Origin: Numida meleagris
Taxonomy: Eukaryota; Chordata; Aves; Galliformes; Numididae
Reading direction: 5' to 3'
Length of the DNA stretch: 64,000 bases
NCBI RefSeq assembly: GCF_002078875.1
Contig: NC_034415.1
Span: 27,063,083 to 27,127,082, forward strand
Position numbers and translations under genes: made by a program. Below the pieces are notes generated by a model. That model was not told the DNA's origin. It ran no database searches and saw only the letters and a program-made list of their open reading frames with translations. Shown here one piece after another: positions 50,344-61,906 of this stretch (the stretch's first letter is position 1; each line of letters begins with the position of its first letter).

Positions 50344-51204
50344 CTGCTACCCACTATCTCCAGCACTTGCAGAAGAGCAGTATTTCTCCCACACCCAGCT
50401 CCTGCTGTAGCCACTGTTGGGATGTCATTGAAATAATGTGTTCTTTTATTTGGTTTCCAGGTAAAGTAGTTCAAATGCTTGGATGCGCTGTGTTCTCTGG
50501 TTAAACTGGCAAAGTGCAATGAGTGAGATTCTCAGCAGAGTTTGGTGTTTGTTTTAGGGTTAGTTTGAGGTTGGGTTTTGTTCATTTGGTTGGTTTGGGG
50601 TTTCTTTTTCATGACTTGGTAATTCCTACTTCAGGCTGGAACCACTGTGGAAATTAACCTGCCTTTATGAAATTCTGCCCCATTTCTCATGAGTTGTTTA
50701 GTCTAAGTGCTTCTCAAGTGCAGGTGAGGAACTCTTGATACAAGTTGAAGGTACGTGGCTTTAAGATACTTGACTTTTGTTGCCCTTTGCAGATCTTTGG
50801 TTTTTGGTGGCACTTGGACCCAATGTGAGAGCATGAAAGGGGGTACTAAGGTTACAGCAGATCCAGGAGAACAATTACCTCCTGCACCCTCCCTAGGCAG
50901 AGCCCTGAGAGAAGCTCATGATGCTATTCCTCTCACCTACCTCTGATCAGCCCCTGGAATTGGCCGCACTCACAAAAGAGTGCTAATTTCAGATACCTGA
51001 AATCTTTATGAACCATTAATTACTGAGAGTCTGGCTTGCTGACATCCATCCCAGGCCATCTGAATCACCTGGAACTTCTGCAGCTTCATTTGGAGATGTG
51101 GTAAAGCATAGTCCCCAAGGAGAGCAGTCACTGAAGGGCACAAGGAGCCCAGGAGCTGGGAATTATCCTTCAGAGCAGGGTGGGAGTGCCTGTGCACCAG
51201 CTGT

Positions 51205-51300
51205 CCCCACCCCGCGCCTCCCACCCTCCTCATAGCCACAGGGCATTATAAAAACAAATGGGCTGGTGAGGAGAGCAAAGATTGATGCTTGCTGCTGTGT
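51205..51300 (+). promoter_or_regulatory. Candidate TATA-type core promoter
   Basis: A C-rich block (about 51,205-51,228) with two CACCC-like boxes and a GCGC is followed about 20-40 bp later by TATAAAAA at 51,247-51,254. Spacing suits a start site near 51,275-51,285. A donor-like 'ctg/gtgagg' occurs at about 51,263-51,272. An ATG in good Kozak context (CCACCATGC, ATG at 51,368) opens only 12 codons before a stop at 51,404-51,406. The arrangement is promoter-like, but no transcript or coding exon can be shown, and TATA-like words are common in AT-rich DNA. Confidence 0.25.
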
Positions 51301-52480
51301 GTGCTGCCTGTGGTCTGGATTCTGCACGCTGCGTTGCTGGAGAGAAGGCAGACAGAGCAGCCCCACCATGCTTTTCTGCAGCACTTTACTTTTGCCTGGA
51401 GAATGAAAAGTCTAAATGTGTCCCTGTGCCTCCACTAAGGTGATGCTGGATCTAAATGTTTAACATGATCCTTGTGGGTTTCTAGGACTCTTGGTCTGTG
51501 AGGAATGCTCGAATCCAGAGATGTCTTCAAGGTCATGTAAGCACTGAAATGGGCAGCTGAGATCCCACTTAGTTGCAAAAGGATGTGCGAGTGCTGAGCA
51601 GAGGCAGGGCAAGGCCTTAAAGCTGTCTTAATTGCTGGGCATTTGGGGCTCCTGGTAACAGCCTTCTCTTTCCTTGACTTGATCTGTAAAGCCACTTCAT
51701 TTAACAGTTTTAAAATAATAAAGCCAATAATAGGCTGCAGTGACCTCTTCCTTTTGGTTAGCAAGGGGGATGCATTTCCCAGCTTCTGGGGAACCACGTG
51801 TAACAGCAATGCTTACGTGTTCGAATGTGAATGAAGGTGTTTCTGTTTGTGTGAAGACAAGCTACGAAACTCCAAATGCCAGCATTCAGTCAGGAGTGAA
51901 TTTCTTTATCCAAGTCAATGTAATGCCCTGAAAATAAAAGCTTATACAGAAGTTGCTGACACGATGTCAACTATTGCAGTGGAACAGTCACTGCAACATA
52001 GGTTTGGTTGTGCTTCAGCCAAGAGCACCTTGCCAGCTGTCTGGGTGCCCTGCTTGGTTTTTAACTCCTGTGTGCTGTAGCTCAGCTGAGCTAATACAGT
52101 GGATTTGGCAAAGGTTTTGTGATCACTCTGCTTTGAGCAGTGCTTCTTCAGCAGAATCAGACTGGATGCAAACAAACAATAAATAAATAGTATTTCTAAG
52201 CAGATGAAGCTAGTAAAATGTTGCTTGTGTTGATTTGTATCTAAATGCATTGAAATCCTTTCTCATTCTTTGTTAATTGGAAGAAGCTGACTCTGGTTAC
52301 CAAAGCCACAGAACAAATGGAACCAATGATTTAAAGGACAAAGTAACTGAACAAATGGGCATTTTGAATAACCAAGTGTTAGAAAAGGTGGGTAGAAAGT
52401 TGTTACCATTTTGTAATTCTACATTTAGCCATATAAATTATATCACCAAAATCCACAAAAAAGGTCTTCACAGGGACTGA

Positions 52481-52568
52481 ACTTGACTTACACCAGTGCA
52501 AATCCAAAGCGCCTCTCACGAGTCAACCCTTTTATTTTACTGGTGTAACTCAAGTCTAATCTGGTCTG
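52481..52568. repeat. Ancient palindromic amniote repeat, both arms kept
   Basis: A left arm 'ttacaccagt' at 52,488-52,497 is the exact reverse complement of 'actggtgtaa' at 52,539-52,548. The surrounding bases continue the pairing more loosely ('acttgac' ... 'gtaactcaagt'), ending in 'ctaatctggtctg'. The order of motifs (spliced-looking 'gtaaatcc' core, 'agtcaac', 'ctggtgtaact') is that of a common amniote palindromic repeat, of the same type as the fragment near position 549. It looks like a short non-autonomous DNA element; the name is not certain. Confidence 0.62.
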
Positions 52569-55500
52569 TTTTTGAAATTGCAACCTTGTATCCATAGAGA
52601 TGGAAGCAGAAGTGGTACTTCAGCCTTTTAATAGCAAAGCTTTTTTATTTGTTACCAAGCATGCCTGCTACCTGTGGGTGCCTTCATATGGAGGGACTTG
52701 TGCGCGGGGAAACAAAAAACGAGTGAGGGGACTCTGAATGTGAAAGGCAAGTTCTAGCAAATAGGAGCAAGTATTTCTAGCAAATGCTGTCATCAATGAA
52801 ATAAAGAAAACAAATGAATTTGTAGCATTTGGAGTACCCTGTGGCACGGATTCTACCACTTGCTCTTTCCAGCCGCTTCATTTGCTGCCTGTAGTTCTCT
52901 CTCTTTAAACTGCAAGCTAAGTGCCGGTGAGACATGTGGCACTGGAGAGTCAAAACTGAGCTGTTTGCTCTTCCCAGAAATCATTCCAGACCTCTGCTCT
53001 TTGGCACAGTGGAATTCCTGCTGGAGAAGTAGTATGAATCCAGATTGCGACCAGTCTCTCTGCTCTTAAAAGAGCACACTGTGGTTCCCCCCCATCACTC
53101 ACAAAAGCGCATAGGAGGGAGTATTGTATCTTCCTTATGTTCTTTCTGGTGATCCTCCAAGATATTTGCTCTTTTGTGTAGACCTGTGTTCAGAGTGGGG
53201 ACTTAAAAGCTGCAGTTTGTACAGTATGTTTAATGGCAGATAGTAACCTTCTGTATATTTTGAACTGTCCTGCTGGACCTTATGAGTTAAATCTCTGTTG
53301 GATAATAGAAAAACCTCTGAAAGAATGTCTACCTCTTTCAGCTGCTTTCTTTCCTCAGACATTGTTGATGTGGTTCTGTTTTCATCCCAGTGATCTGTGA
53401 CTTTTGCATGAAGAACAGAAGCTCCAGCAATAATGATTGTGCTGGTAGTATTCTTGGGTAGATTGGTGGTGTTGAAAAGCTACTGCTGGAAGTCTTGAAG
53501 AGAATTGACTTAAATGATTTACACACAATCTCCTCCATTTATTTATGTATTTAACACGCTATGCGATCGCTGTAGAGAGATTCTCAGAAATACAAGCTGT
53601 ATACAATAGCACACTTCTTGCTTATGTGTGTATACATTGGATATTGAGTACATTGGGTAGCCTGAGGAATGGGAGGAGTGCATGAGATGGAGCAAAGGCC
53701 CCAGCAATTGCTTCCTGGAGCAGATGGTGCTTCTAGTTCCTGGGACACCTCTGTACTACTTGAGCTACAAAATGCAGAGAGTCATTCAGCATATGCTGGT
53801 GCTTATGAATCCTTCTAGTGGTTAGGGATGGTACAATCAGATGCAGGTAAGCATAACCTGCTTTATAACGAGAGAGAGATTTTTTTTGTACTTAGTACTG
53901 AGCTTTAAATCCTTGATTTCAGGTAGTAGCTGCTGTATTGCCTGAGTGCATGCTGCACCTGAAACAACAGAGAACACACCAAGTGAAACACTTGGTGCTA
54001 GGGAGTCATGGGAAGGCGTGGATGTGGTCTTCAAGCTTCAAACTCCTGCAATTGTTGCCCATAGCCTGATAATTACAATGCAATAACTGACAAGTGAGAA
54101 GGCTTTTAACAGTATTTGCATGATGTGGGAACCAAACAATCAAATTTTGCTATTTGTGACTGCTTAGTTATGTGTTTGGATGTCAGGCCTGCTGCACATA
54201 GCAAAACAGGTTTAATTAGGTCCTACAGTGAAAGGTTTATAAGTCTTATAATGTTTTACAGCACCAAAAGTGCACTTAGTATTTGTTTATTGTTGGACAC
54301 AATAAATTACTTCTTGCAATGCGTATGTTATTAACTGGCTAGGGCACAGTGAACTTTGGGGCAGTTCTGGAGGATATTTGGGTAGCAGCAAGGATCCAGG
54401 CCCAGCTGCCTTCAGGGCATCTCCCAGCAGCTCCCTGCCCAGCAGCACGTGTCCTCTGACAACAGCTGCATCTCCTGCAGCCGATGGGATTCCTTCCCTT
54501 CAGCTCCCAGCTGCGGGCTGCTGCTGGGCTGTTTGATGTCTGTAGTGGTGCAGCTACAGGGGATTTCAGGGGGGAAAGGAGGGAGCAGGAGGAGGTGGCT
54601 TAGCTTAGGGCACTGCACTGAGCAGGGGGGATCAGAAAGTGCATCTCAAGTCAGGTTTTCCTTTGTATCTCCATCTAAGTTCCCTGCAAAGGCAGTTGAG
54701 AGCCAGTTGCTATTCCCCTCCTCATCCCCTTTTGAGTTCTGGGTAGGGAAGAAAGGTGAACTAGCAGGAGGCTGAAAGTGCTGATATTCTGAAGGATGTC
54801 TCTGCAGAGGATGCATTATGTCATTGGACTCGGCCTCTGCCCTCAGCAGCACCAGCTGGCACTGTGGCACCCATCATGGCCATGGATTGGCTGATGCTGT
54901 GGCAGAAGTGCTAACGCCTTAAGATCCAAATCTTGCCCTACTCTAACTTCCCACAAGCAGGTCATGTCTTGTATAGTCTCTGTTGGCAAATACTACAGGA
55001 AATATGGTCTGGTTGCTCTATTGAATACTTGATGGAAAGCCTTCCTCCACTGAGCGTGTCACCTCTTCTAAGTGAGGAAACATTCAGCCTTTAATTCTAA
55101 GGTCATCTTGTCTAGTTCTGCCATCTCTACTTGCTGAATAACAGACTAACCTTTGGGTGTTTGTTCATTATGTCTGTTGTTTGATTTTCCTTGCTTGTAC
55201 ACATAGGAGTGGGTGCCTAAATGTCAGATTTGGGTGGCAGATTCATCACAGAAAGAAGCAGGTGTCAAAACTCATAGTAAGTAAATTACTGTGAGTCACG
55301 TCCTGCAGGCTGGGATGTACTGATTTACAAAATAACTTCCTCCAGGTGATGGATACCTGCCTCAGGATTTCCGAGCATCAGTCAGTGCTGCTCACGGGGC
55401 TTTTCTCCTGTTCAGAGGTTTTAAGCTGCTTGTGCTAATTTTATGTGAATAGCAGTTGTCTCCTCTTTTGTCAGAAGAATAATTTCAGTTGCCAGTTCAT

Positions 55501-58500
55501 GTTTGTCTGTTGTAATGGAGTTGTTAGCTATGCTGTAAATGACAGTCTGTGATCCTTTTGTAATTCATTTTAAATGTCTCAGAGGTTGGGTTGGAGAAGT
55601 CATGAGAGTTGATCTTCCCTACAGAGCCCTGCAGAAGAGGATGAAAGGGAAGTTTGGTGAAGTTTACAGGAAAGGCTTGGATAGATGCACGCGGAGCTTT
55701 TCTTACTGCCTCTGTGGCATCTGCTGACCCAAATGTTTATTGTAACAAATAGCATAGCTGTGTGTTATTAGAGTAATCACTAGCTGCAATGCTGTCCAAT
55801 TAACTCTTGATCGCTTGTATCGACTGGAAGGCTGGGAAGGGAACCAGGGAGGTGAGATCTTTTTTTTCTCATGTTACTGTTTCTTTTACAAAGTGAAAAT
55901 ACACAAGGGAAGAAAGATTAAACCAAGTTTAGTCCCATGGCTGATACAACTTATAGGTTATGTACAGAAATGCACAACATTGTGAATGTGATGTTTAAGC
56001 AATGTGCTGACTGAAGCATGAGGAGAGCTCCTGCATGCAATGTGCAAAAGGTAAAATGTTTAAATAACAGCTTGTAGAAATATGATTTTAAGTTACCAAA
56101 GAAAGGTGTCTTATCAGTCCTGAAACTGAAAGAATGCTTCCATTAATAACCACCAAGAGACAGTATCTCCACTGGAATTAGGAAAAAAAAAATAGTGACT
56201 GCCAGCCTACAAATCCAGGGGCTCTGGGTATTTCCTCCTTCATGGAGACAGCTCTCTGCCCAGCCAGAGTAAATGCAGGCTGTCCTGACCAGGTGAGCAT
56301 CAGGCCTGAGCCAGTACAAACAGCATTTCCCTTCCAGTCCTGGTCCAGCTCTGGATCAGGCAGCTGCAAAGTGGAATTTCTCAAATAAGCGTCACAATGT
56401 GGCTGTAGCAGTAATGCTCACATCCAGGGGCCTCCCCCAGCCCACTGCTACCTTGTGCTCCTCACATCTCACAATCAGTGTCTTTCTCATGGAGCAAAGA
56501 TCTCCAAGCTGCACTTACTGTAAGCTGCTGTTTGCTATGGAATGCTCCACTATGTTTTACAGAGCTGTGCACGGTGGAAATGAGCAACAATTAGGAGTAG
56601 GACAGATGACCTTCCTTTGGGCTTATCACTCCTTTTAAATTTTAATACAAAACTTCTTATCTGTAACCTTTATTTCTTACTCTTATCTTGAAGAGAGGGT
56701 GAAGTTTTGAGCAAAATTGACAGAGAGAAATTTTGTTCTGCAGCATTTAAAGAGCATTTAAAGCAAGGGCATTGCAAGTGATGGAGACTAAAAGAGAAAA
56801 TTAAACTATAAAGAAGTACTTGACAGTGCTTCTGCATTTATTGGAATGTGCTGCTCAAGCTAGAAAAAAAAACAGGATGAGAGGTAATCTTTGCTGTTTG
56901 CTTTTAGCATGATCGTATTTTTGGCTCCTACTATATCCAGCGCTGCTTGTATTGTTCAAAAACACACTTCATGCTCCCGATTATCTCATGTTAAATGTTG
57001 AGCTGCTGGAAAGCCAGTTGTATTGGGTAGCATGCCTTGGAGCTTATGATGTGCAGAAAAGATGTAAGCTCAAAATACTTAGACAATCGGTGACAACACT
57101 GCCTGCTACTCTATTACTACCCTATTTGTCTTGTCCATAGTCATAACTAGTTTGTCTTTTCAGGTTTAAGGCAGCTCAGAGTTGGAAGCTAAGCTCTGTA
57201 TAACTGATTTAGCCATTGTTGCTCTGACTTTTATCTCAGGTGCTTTTATGTGCATTCTGCAACATCAATAAATAAAGCGTAGAATATCAGCTGGAGATTA
57301 ATGTATGTCTTTTCAACTTTTTTCATGTGGGAAGTAGAGGGCAAATTTGAAAATCATGAAGCCAATTCAAAGAAGGGTGAGGAAGAAATTACATTTCACT
57401 CTCTAAGCCTTGTTTTCAAGGGTTGAAAAGCTAGGTCCAGGTTCAATACATCATTCTTGAAGCATTGAACAAAATCAGTCTTTGTTCTTCAGAGAAACTT
57501 ATCTGCAGAGGAGCTGCATTACTTCCTGTGAAATACAGCCCTGCAGATGTGCTTTCCTACTCGTCCCTCTGCTTTTGCTTCCTTTGGTCAAGTAGGCAAG
57601 AATAGACACTTTGTGCTGGAGTGAAAATGATGCTGCCTTGTTTGCCCTCAGCTGGGGCTGAGCCCTGCTCGCTGAAGGGGCATGACTTCCTGCCAGTTCC
57701 TCTGTTTGTTTATTTGTAAAGTGTAATGAGATATCACCCAGCGAAACCCAAGTCTCCCTCCTTCTAGCCTTAGAAAAAGAGGCAGCAGGTTCTCAAGCAA
57801 GTGCAAATGACCTGGACTGATGCTCTAAGTTCAGAAACGCAGGCACTGTGCAAATGGAGATGGTGGAGCTGGTAGTTCAGCTGAAAGAAGCATATGATCA
57901 GAGTTCAGGAGGAAGCTGGTCCCATTTTTAATGAATCAGAATAGAGGAGCATGAATTGTAGCAAATTAAGACTTTAAGTGGCTGGGTTATAAACCAGAAT
58001 AGAAATTGATTTTATAATAGTGCCTTGCATACTCCAAATATCCTTAAGTGCTTCATGTGTTGGAGTAAATGCATAGCAAAATGAATTGCCTATCATGCAC
58101 CAAATAGTTGATTTGTTACTAAATCTTAGAATATGACAGGTTTAACCAGTGTCTTTTCTGTTGGTATTTTTTAGCCTTCATATTGCTTTATAGCATGAAA
58201 TTCTCCAGAAACCCTATCCACATTGTGTCAGCTGCAGTATCGACAGAGTTATTAAGATCCCTACCCCAAATCATCTGAGTTGCTAGAAGGCAGAAGCAGG
58301 GGGGTTGATGAAAACATGTCTGTATATTTGTATATTTTTGTATAATATTGTCTCAATTAACTGGGATGAATCAAGCGTTTTCTGGCTTGCAGATTGCTTT
58401 CAAACACAATTCCATGGCAGAGAGTAAGCAACTTTTCTGATGCACGTGGGGCAGGACCAAAGCCTGGAGTGAATTATGTGTTCTTGTAGGTCTCTGTTGA

Positions 58501-60742
58501 TACACGCTCAGTTTTGCCTTCCCTGAGCTGTGTCCCTGAATTTAGCAACTACTGCTTGTACCGTGGGACATGGGCCTGGCAGTGACTCAAGGAGGAGCTC
58601 CCAGTGGAGACTGGGGGGGGTCACAGGACGTGGGTTGACCAGAGGACAAGAGTGGGCATGTCAAAGGAGTGGGAGGAAAAAGAAACCTGAAGCACATTTG
58701 AGCAAGGAAGGTGTGAGCAAAAGCTCAGATATGTGGAGAGGTGGGAATATCTAAGGGTTAAGTTTACGCTGCTGCTGAGTGATGCTATGGAGGCAGTCCA
58801 GCATCTGCAGGGCTGAGAAATAATGCAGTGCAGAAATGGTATGACAGGGATGTATGGAGGTGAGAGGATGGGACTTGAAAAATGTCCCATCTCTTCCCAT
58901 CCATCCTCAGACAGGCTGGCAACCTGCAACTGCTCTCAGGGAGGTGTTGGCAGGGTGTGAGAGCCCTCTGCTCCTGCCGACATCCCACAGGGCTGTCCAT
59001 GTAACGCAGTCAGAAATGGTGGGGTACAGAGGGTTGATGACTGGGTTTAGTTTTCTTAATTTTTTAATTTGGTTTAATTCAGTATAAACGCAGTTATAGC
59101 AACATATGTTTACAGGCTATGCAAGTGTTTTACATTGTTTGATATGTAATACTTTCCAATTTTCTCTAATTTTATGTTGGTCCAGGCGGCTTTCCCAGTA
59201 ACACATTCTTGGATCGTATTTGTGGTGTGACATTTTTTGATAAGTATTGTCTGGGTTAATCTACTGGAGCCCTGGTCTTCCAGCACAAACATACAAGATC
59301 TAGTTAATGCAGTTTCCCTTTAGGAAGGTGATTGAAACATTGTCAGGTGAAGCAATTCCAAAAAGGAACCTGATTTGTGTGTGTTTTGTTGTTTTTATTG
59401 TTTAAGCTAAAATGAGGTGCTCTAGGCAAAATAGTATCTATTCCTGACAGAGTGTATGTGCGTAAAGGTGATGCTACATAGCTCTATAAGACAGAGTGAG
59501 GGGAAAAACAATTCACTCTGCCTCATTTGGAACCTGTTCAAGTACTGCATGTTTGGGAGCCTGGCTCAGTATGAGGTTTACATAAACTTCTGAGTTATAG
59601 GTTATGGATGTCTGTCTGCATGTTTATGTGTGAAAGCAAATATATACATATACACACAATGTGTGCCATGTATTAACCTGTTTGTGACAGGGTAGTCTTA
59701 GCAGGAACGGTTTTATTGCTGTACTGTAGAGAGCTTCTCATTAGTTATAAAAACACACTTGTTTGACTCGCATCACAGAAACCCCTGAAGTTGCATGAGT
59801 TTGGTGGAAAAAAAAAATAGTTCATGAAGTTTAAAAGCTGTAGAGGCTTTTTCCCATCTTGTGATAACTGGTTTTCCCTTTGCTTCCTGTGCTGACAGTT
59901 CTCACTGCTTCCCTTTCAAGAGTCAGGATTTGTCCCATTACTGAAAAGTGTGTGTAATTTGTAGGCATGGCTGCTTTTCATCTAAACAGTGTTGCGTCAG
60001 TTATTTGCAGAGTCCTCAAGTTACGATGACAAAAGCTCTGGTTCAGGTAAGGACTTGGAAGCAAGACTATCTAGTCCATCTGTAGGTGGATAAGTGACAA
60101 AACAGAATGACAAAACAGGTCTCGGCCAACAGTCAGCTTGCCAAAGATAGGGATTGAAATATTGCCTATTACATGTAGGTATCTGTCTGTATTACCTCAT
60201 GCAAACAAGTAAACTTCTTTCTTCTGCTTCTTATTGATCCCAGTAGGTGACTTATACTGAAGGAAGAAACACCTGATTTATTAGTCGTTGGTCCAAAGGA
60301 ATCAGAGTCTGAAATAAATTGAACAGAGTTGAGAATGTACTTAAACCCAGACACAATCCTTTGTGTGGCTTGTCTTCAGAATAGGAAAAAAACTCCAAGG
60401 AAAATCTCGAGTGTCATTAGTGTCACGCTATAAATGAAGAAAATGCTACACTGACAAGAGAGCACAGTATTTTCTATTCTGGAAATGGCTTGCAAGCTGT
60501 CCATTGCAGGATTAGATAGAACTACAGATTTAGAAAGAAGAAAAACAATGAAAAATTAGTGCTGAGGAGCAGAAGGAAAAAAACAATCACTGACTGTGCT
60601 TTCTGGACCTTCCAGCTTGAGGTGAACCTATTCCTTCAAGAAAGGCTGGGAGCTATCACTATTGTTGGCAAGTTGTGCCTCGTTCATCTGCCTTGGAAAA
60701 TCAAGGTCTCGGAACAGGAGAGCCCCAGTGGCGACCCCAGTC

Positions 60743-60756
60743 TTTTTTTTTTTTTT
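60743..60756. repeat. Run of 14 T
   Basis: T14 within ordinary sequence; the A16 run at 60,913 lies 156 bp to the right. Confidence 0.95.
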
Positions 60757-60912
60757 CTCCATAGAACCATCAAACCAGCTTGCTCTCTCTATGATGTCTG
60801 TAGCCCAGTTGGTAAGAAAGCAGATGCCCCCTATAATGAAGGGAACTCATTCCAACAATTTGATTTAAGTGCTGAATGAGAGAGCTCAGAAGACATGTTT
60901 TTCCACTCATCT

Positions 60913-60928
60913 AAAAAAAAAAAAAAAA
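60913..60928. repeat. Run of 16 A
   Basis: A16. Together with the T14 run to the left it bounds about 155 bp, but the sequence between is not recognised as any element and no target duplication is evident. Confidence 0.95.
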
Positions 60929-61891
60929 GCTGCTCTCAGTGCTCCCCAATGTCATCTTCTGGAGCCTTAAGGACCACATGTGTCACACCCATACTTTGTA
61001 GGTCTTGCATTTATAGACTGTGTTTTCCACTTCCAGAGATTTATTGTCCTGGTGAAGAAATAGTCTGGATATGCCTCTGAAGTGGAAATGTAGCCATGTA
61101 TTTGCTAAGAACAAGCTTGTGGTTTACCAGAATATTTCTGTTTCCTTCTGAGGTTTCCAGCTAATGAAGGGGAATTTATCCAGTACATTTATTGACATTA
61201 AAATAAGAGTTGCAGTCCATAAATAATCCCATTGTTGTTTTAGCTTGCAGTTTAAAACATTTTGTCAGCAGCATTGTTGTCTACTGTGACTCAGCTTGTG
61301 TTTTTGCTCTCAGTATCAGAGCAGCTTGTGAGTAATGCAGACACACGTTCCTGCTGGGCTGGCTTCAAAGCCTGGTTTGAAACCATTCCTGAGCTTTTCA
61401 GCACTGAGTGCGTCTGATCCAGAGCCGTGTCAAGTTCACTGCCTTTCCCTGTTTGATAAAGGCGCGGCATCCAGATTGCATTCTGGATTCATGCAAACTG
61501 CTGCCATACAAAGGGAGGCACTGACAGGATAAGGCAGACCATAGGGTGAAAGCTGTTTGTTAGCACCTCCCAGGAACGTCCCGACCCTGTCACACCTCCA
61601 AAGACTTGATAGATAGAACATGTCTTCTCCTTGGTCGAGTGACTCTGCATCAAAAGAAGGCTGCACTGCCTTGAAGTAGGCTCAGTGATCTCCTTGCATC
61701 GGTATATTTTGATCTGTATCCTGGAGTGCTGAGCAGTGCTTTGGTATATGCATGGCAGAGTTATCTTGTGCAAGCAAGACAAAGTCCTGTAGGCACAGGG
61801 AAAAGAAGTCAGGTCTTCAAAACTGAGACGATAAACAGTAGAGCTTGTAATGGCTGTGTTGTCTTAATTTAACAGAAATGTCCAGTGAATT

Positions 61892-61906
61892 AAAAAAAAA
61901 AAAAAA
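61892..61906. repeat. Run of 15 A
   Basis: A15 followed by 'ccctaaaaaatttg'. A single CCCTAA is present, not a telomeric array. Confidence 0.95.

Larger units (their letters stand above)
42995..51200. other. No gene seen; unique sequence
   Basis: No exon, RNA gene or interspersed repeat is recognised apart from the palindrome and simple tracts listed. Overlapping frames of 135 and 141 codons on opposite strands at about 46,936-47,391 span a T16 run and include low-complexity residues, as expected for chance frames. Confidence 0.65.

Noticed and set aside
53061..53076. Small inverted repeat TGCTCTT-AA-AAGAGCA
   Set aside because: Seven-base arms are expected by chance several times in 64 kb and nothing else accompanies it.
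53717..53730. Second CTCF-like word GGAGCAGATGGTGC
   Set aside because: It differs from the core at three positions and has no supporting context.
55539..55727. 62-codon frame preceded internally by an acceptor-like 'cttccctacag'
   Set aside because: The acceptor-like site at about 55,613-55,623 made an exon conceivable, but the following residues match nothing I recognise and no donor follows in a sensible place.
60001..60080. Possible CR1 fragment ('actatctagtccatctgt')
   Set aside because: Only one short phrase resembles CR1 and the flanks do not continue the match.
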